Positions 60,559 through 64,000 of a stretch of 64,000 nucleotides of DNA are shown in pieces; within the stretch, counting starts at the first letter, position 1; every line of letters starts with the position of its first letter. Origin of the DNA: Hygrocybe punicea (taxonomy: Eukaryota > Basidiomycota > Agaricomycetes > Agaricales > Hygrophoraceae); NCBI GenBank assembly GCA_963556145.1, contig OY744469.1, positions 2,418,001 through 2,482,000 of the forward strand. The letters run 5' to 3'. The notes under the pieces were generated by a model, which was not told the DNA's origin, did not search any database, and saw nothing but the letters and a program-made list of their open reading frames with translations. The position numbers and the translations under genes were made by a program.

Positions 60559-61087
60559 GCGAGCAAGCTCAGTATAATAAGTCGGTAACCCCCAGCAAAA
60601 AGGCAGACCGAAAGGTATCGCGACAACAACGTTAACGTTCGCTGTCCTGGTTGGCCTGGTAGTGAGCTCAGACAATAATGTACAGAGAAAACAAGGGGGA
60701 ACAGCGAGCAGCGTTGTATTTTGTCGTATTTTGACCTTGGGTTCGGTCGCGGGCAATATTTACCTCCGATCCATATTAATATTGATACCGACACCCCCAG
60801 GCCGGTCTGCTTTAGCACCCTCGGGGAAGTCAGTGATAATATGTACAATACGCAGGGTGAAACAGATTCTTGACAGGTAGGAAACGGTAACGAAATGTCA
60901 ATGCTATACTGATCATGAGTACTGCCTCAAGTTGGGATCAGCGACGTCGACTCCACTGGACGATCAGATCAAGGTCCAAAGCGTGAAACGTCGATATCCG
61001 TGACCATCGACAGCAGCCTCGATGGCGATTGAACGTTCTTGCTCTGCACACCATAAGTACATCCTGTCGAGCACGACAACGCCAGTT
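60559..61087. promoter_or_regulatory. cdc4 promoter region
   Basis: About 530 bp upstream of cdc4 and downstream of the M20 gene on the same strand. Nothing beyond ordinary promoter sequence was seen. Confidence 0.4.
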
Positions 61088-63310
61088 TCATCGAGTGCCC
61101 ATAATGTTAACGTTCTTTGCACTCATCCAACCACCGGTCCCTTTTATGGCATCAAATTCATCCTTGACCTGTCAATATTATTATTAGATTTCCGATTTGG
61201 ATTTTGATGGACGGTTTTTACCTTCTTGTAGAAATGATTGTCGTTCAGGACACGAAAACCTGTCAACGAGAGCCCCTTTGTCACGATCATCGTAGCATCG
61301 TGTGCCCCCTGCGTTCCTGCCGCAACGGCAAATTCAGGCGTATGATTACCTCCACGAGACACAGTCGGGATGGCTTTGCACTAGGCTTTGAGCAACAATG
61401 AAAAAGACACACTAACGAATCTCACCAAAGTGCGGGTGGAAGGCAGGAAGTTCTACAATAAGCGAATAAGCTGATGGTGGACGTTGGTTAAAATGTAATT
61501 TTCAACGCACCGTAAGTAACGTTCCCCTTTTATGTGAGACGTGATCAGATGAACATACGAACGGAAACAAAAACAAAAAAACGGACGAAATCGGTGGAGG
61601 CGGCTATTACTGCGTATGTTGCTGACATGCCAAACCGTTCGCCGATGATATTTGCAAACTCACTTGCTGAACGTGTCAACATCTATAAGAGAGAGAGACC
61701 TTGTAAACGCTCTGGTTGCTCACCCAAAACCTGGTTCTGACGCGTATCAAAGTACGTCATACCACATTTGATATTGAGCCTGCATCCTGTCGCTACAGCT
61801 CCAGCTCTTTCGAGGTTGAAGAGGTCAAACTTCGCGTCAGCCCGAAAAAACAAACATTGAGAAGACGAACTCAAAGCAACCTTGAACGCGAGTATGAAAA
61901 GCGGTCAGCTCTGCGCAAGTTGGGGCTCGAATATACCATCGCATTTTAGCGTAGTCAGGTATCACTGGCCATGATGGCGAAAAATTTCGGTAAATAAAAG
62001 AAAACGTAATCCAGACATGAACGAACCTCCTGGTTGCCAATCTTTACCGTGGATAACACCATGAACGCGATGATCTGGTTTGACTTGCTGCCGCAGAACG
62101 GCAATGGCAGAATACGCGATGAAGGCTGCATCCAAAGCATTCGTTCCTTCCCAAGGCATCCCGCCGGCATGAGCACTGGTTAACATAATAAGAAACCTGA
62201 GCAGTCAGCGACTCCAAAAATTGCAGTGGACTGACGAATGCCCGAAGTACTCGACTTCGATTGCTTGCAATGCAATACAAGGCCCCAGACTAGCCGAGTG
62301 AGCAGGGCCAGGGCCAGGATGAGACCTACGAGAATAATCAAAAGAGAGCATTTCCTTCTAAACATCGCTGAGGACGAACATAATGCAGGCATCCATTTCT
62401 TTGTATGCTCCGCGGTTAATAAGGATTATCTTCCCTCCTCCCCCTCCTTCCTCGGCTAATATTTCGTATATGGGCACGTGAATGTGACGTGGAGAAGTAA
62501 AAATACCATTACTTGCCTGGAGTCCCCAGAAGAATAATTTTCCCAGGGACGTTGTGGACTTCCAAAGCCTCTTTCACCGCTAGGGCGGTTCCGACCCCTT
62601 TTGGGAAGGTGGATGTAAATGTCCATTATGCAAAGGATGATGATATACTAAGGAACTCACCACTAATAGCGATGAGGTTGTGCCCGCAAGCATGGCCGAT
62701 GTTGGGTAACGCATCCATCTCAGAGTTAATGCCGAGTACTCTGCCTCCCTTTCCGTGCTTGAACTCTGCTTTCCATGCTGTGTCCAGCCCGAGGTAATGT
62801 TTGGTTACCGTGAAGCCATGTCCAGACATAAAGGCGGTCAGGATGTCGTGTGCAAATCTGGCATTAAGAATTAAAACATTTAACATCAAATGCCCGAAAG
62901 AACCTAGTAACCTTTCTTCGAAAGCGACCTCGGGATGGTCTGTGAACGAACGTCAATGACCTAGTTACTTACGGTTGAATACCATACCGTGAATTTGCAA
63001 ACTCAATTTCCGAAGCTCAGGGTCAAGCTCGTCAAGTTTAGCTTCCATCGTCTTCGCTACTTCGGGACTGAAGAAATTCACCGGCTCGAGCGGTGAATAG
63101 GAAGGAGGCTTGTCGTCCGACCACCAGTCCGACTGTTGCCCATGAGAAAAATCGCAGCAGGGACTAAAATGAACGTAAGGGACCTATGTACATCGCCAAA
63201 ATATTACTAAATTGCAGAAAATAAATTTCAAATATGACATGGAGAAGACGAACGTTCTGCCATTGCTCTGTCCCTGCAGCTCTGGAATCCGCCAGTTGTT
63301 TTTCTGGCAT
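61088..63310 (-). CDS. M20 family metallo-amidohydrolase (PM20D2-like)
   Basis: Likely hydrolyses an amide or dipeptide bond with bound zinc. Seen: MPEKQLADSRAAGTEQWQNV, then FSPCCDFSHGQQSDWWSDD, AKTMEAKLDELDPELRKLSL, DHPEVAFEERFAHDILTAF, GRVLGINSEMDALPNIGHAC-GHN (first metal site), AEEGGGGGKIILI (catalytic Glu and metal-binding Glu), the dimerisation domain start SAHAGGMPWEGTNALDAAFI, HRVHGVIHGKDWQPG, and VSRGGNHTPEFAVAAGTQGA-H (last metal site). The C-terminus runs KKVKDEFDAIKGTGGW to NIMGTR. The start at 63310 gives one in-frame splice to the second exon; a shorter start (MEAKLDEL) is possible. About ten introns; a region near 62180-62400 is the least certain. Confidence 0.85.
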
Positions 63311-63672
63311 TCTTGTGTTACCACCTGCATTATTGCCATTGCGTGCCCGAAAAAAATTCCGGCAAGGCCTTAACCTGAACAAACTGTGGAAGCATCCAAC
63401 CTGGCATTCATACCGCGACATCGATTCGCAAAAAGGAGGGATTTGGGAGTGCGGAGTGCGAGAGTGCCTGGCCTTATTTATGGGTACCGGACGGACTTAT
63501 TTAGTACCCTCGAAGTGCATAGTTACCGTCTCCGAGCTCATCGGAGTTGTTTCAACGATCACGGTAGAGGTTCAGACATTCCTGTAAAACTACTTAGCCT
63601 GAATTTGAAACGTTGTAACATAACATAACAAAAGAAATCCGTAAACGCTGGATCCAGAAACCACCAAACGCC
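63311..63672. promoter_or_regulatory. M20 gene promoter region
   Basis: About 360 bp between the M20 start and the stop of the next minus-strand gene. No gene seen. Confidence 0.4.
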
Positions 63673-64000
63673 TCACGCAGAACGACTGCAACGAGTCTGC
63701 CGGGACTTGGTCCCACCCAAGATCATGTCACCCAGCTTCTTCCAGAATCCCGGCTCATATAGATACTTGTCTTCACCGCTCAATCCCACCGTTATCTTGC
63801 CACGATTGGTGGTTAGTTGGCAGTAATCGTTAGCAGCGACAGAATCCGGTCCCGCAGAAGCACTCGGGTGCCCCATTAATATCAGAGCTTCGTCATCGTT
63901 CGCATTCATAACTTGCATCATGCTGGCTAGAGCTGGCAAGAACTTCAAACTTCCCTTGCGAGTTCGAAGTTGGATAGCACCACGGTAGTTTTTAGGAAGG
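63673..64000 (-). CDS. C-terminal part of a DUF7330-like fungal protein, 5' end outside window
   Basis: Only the last about 109 codons are present. The frame is open to the window edge. Seen: LPKNYRGAIQLRTRKGSLKF, LPALASMMQVMNANDDEALI, NDYCQLTTNRGKITVGLSGE, DKYLYEPGFWKKLGDMILGG and a basic end TKSRQTRCSRSA. The pattern of a beta-rich block ending CQL-x4-GKITVGLSGED matches, from memory, a domain common in Agaricomycete unknown proteins (DUF7330). No activity known. The first visible ATG is inside the domain and is not the real start. Confidence 0.65.
   Translation of the reverse strand, partial: LPKNYRGAIQLRTRKGSLKFLPALASMMQVMNANDDEALILMGHPSASAGPDSVAANDYCQLTTNRGKITVGLSGEDKYLYEPGFWKKLGDMILGGTKSRQTRCSRSA

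Overview
The window is nuclear DNA of a filamentous basidiomycete, most likely an Agaricomycete. Genes are dense on both strands and cut by many short GT-AG introns of about 45-120 nt, so almost every gene appears as a chain of short open segments. The gene content is eukaryotic and fungal: TOR kinase, Arp8, Cdc4, a Con7-type zinc-finger factor, Pol delta third subunit, ELMO and an AVT-type transporter. I saw no bacterial operons, CRISPR arrays, insertion sequences or intact transposons. Gene models were built by hand from splice signals and remembered family motifs. Outer coordinates are firmer than some internal junctions.

Layout. 1-11.3 kb holds five minus-strand genes: pus1 (3' end outside the window), a DnaJ-X co-chaperone, an unknown Ser/Thr-rich protein, an RBR ubiquitin ligase with an extra N-terminal domain, and an F-box/RCC1 protein (Saf1-like). 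11.3-15.7 kb has no gene I can defend; it holds a small minisatellite and AT-rich low-complexity DNA. 15.7-18.0 kb is a Con7-like C2H2 factor on the minus strand with a 4.6-kb leader/promoter region. 22.5-23.8 kb is a RING protein on the plus strand. 24.3-36.1 kb carries arp8 and the 8.7-kb TOR kinase gene, both minus. A tRNA-Pro(AGG) gene with a 19-nt intron lies between the TOR start and a divergent ELMO gene (36.5-39.5 kb, plus). 39.7-51.2 kb holds MTHFR, a DUF202 membrane protein, an unknown Ser/Pro-rich protein (plus), an AVT amino-acid transporter, a small unknown protein and the Pol32/Cdc27 subunit. 51.3-55.4 kb is a tandem pair of secreted class-3 lipases; one copy has a 75-bp in-frame repeat amplified to four units. 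55.9-64 kb holds a TPR-DnaJ co-chaperone, cdc4, an M20 amidohydrolase and the 3' end of a DUF7330-like gene.

Themes. Four separate genes act in ubiquitin transfer (RBR ligase, Saf1-like F-box, RING protein, Cdc4), but they are not arranged as a cluster. Growth control is represented by TOR, with Arp8 just downstream. Microexons matter: a 15-nt exon supplies a zinc ligand of the RING finger, a 23-nt exon carries the predicted catalytic Cys of the RBR ligase, and a 16-nt last exon restores the TOR C-terminus. The most novel-looking items are the N-terminal Cys/Asp-x-His domain fused to the RBR ligase and the repeat-expanded pro-region of one lipase paralogue.
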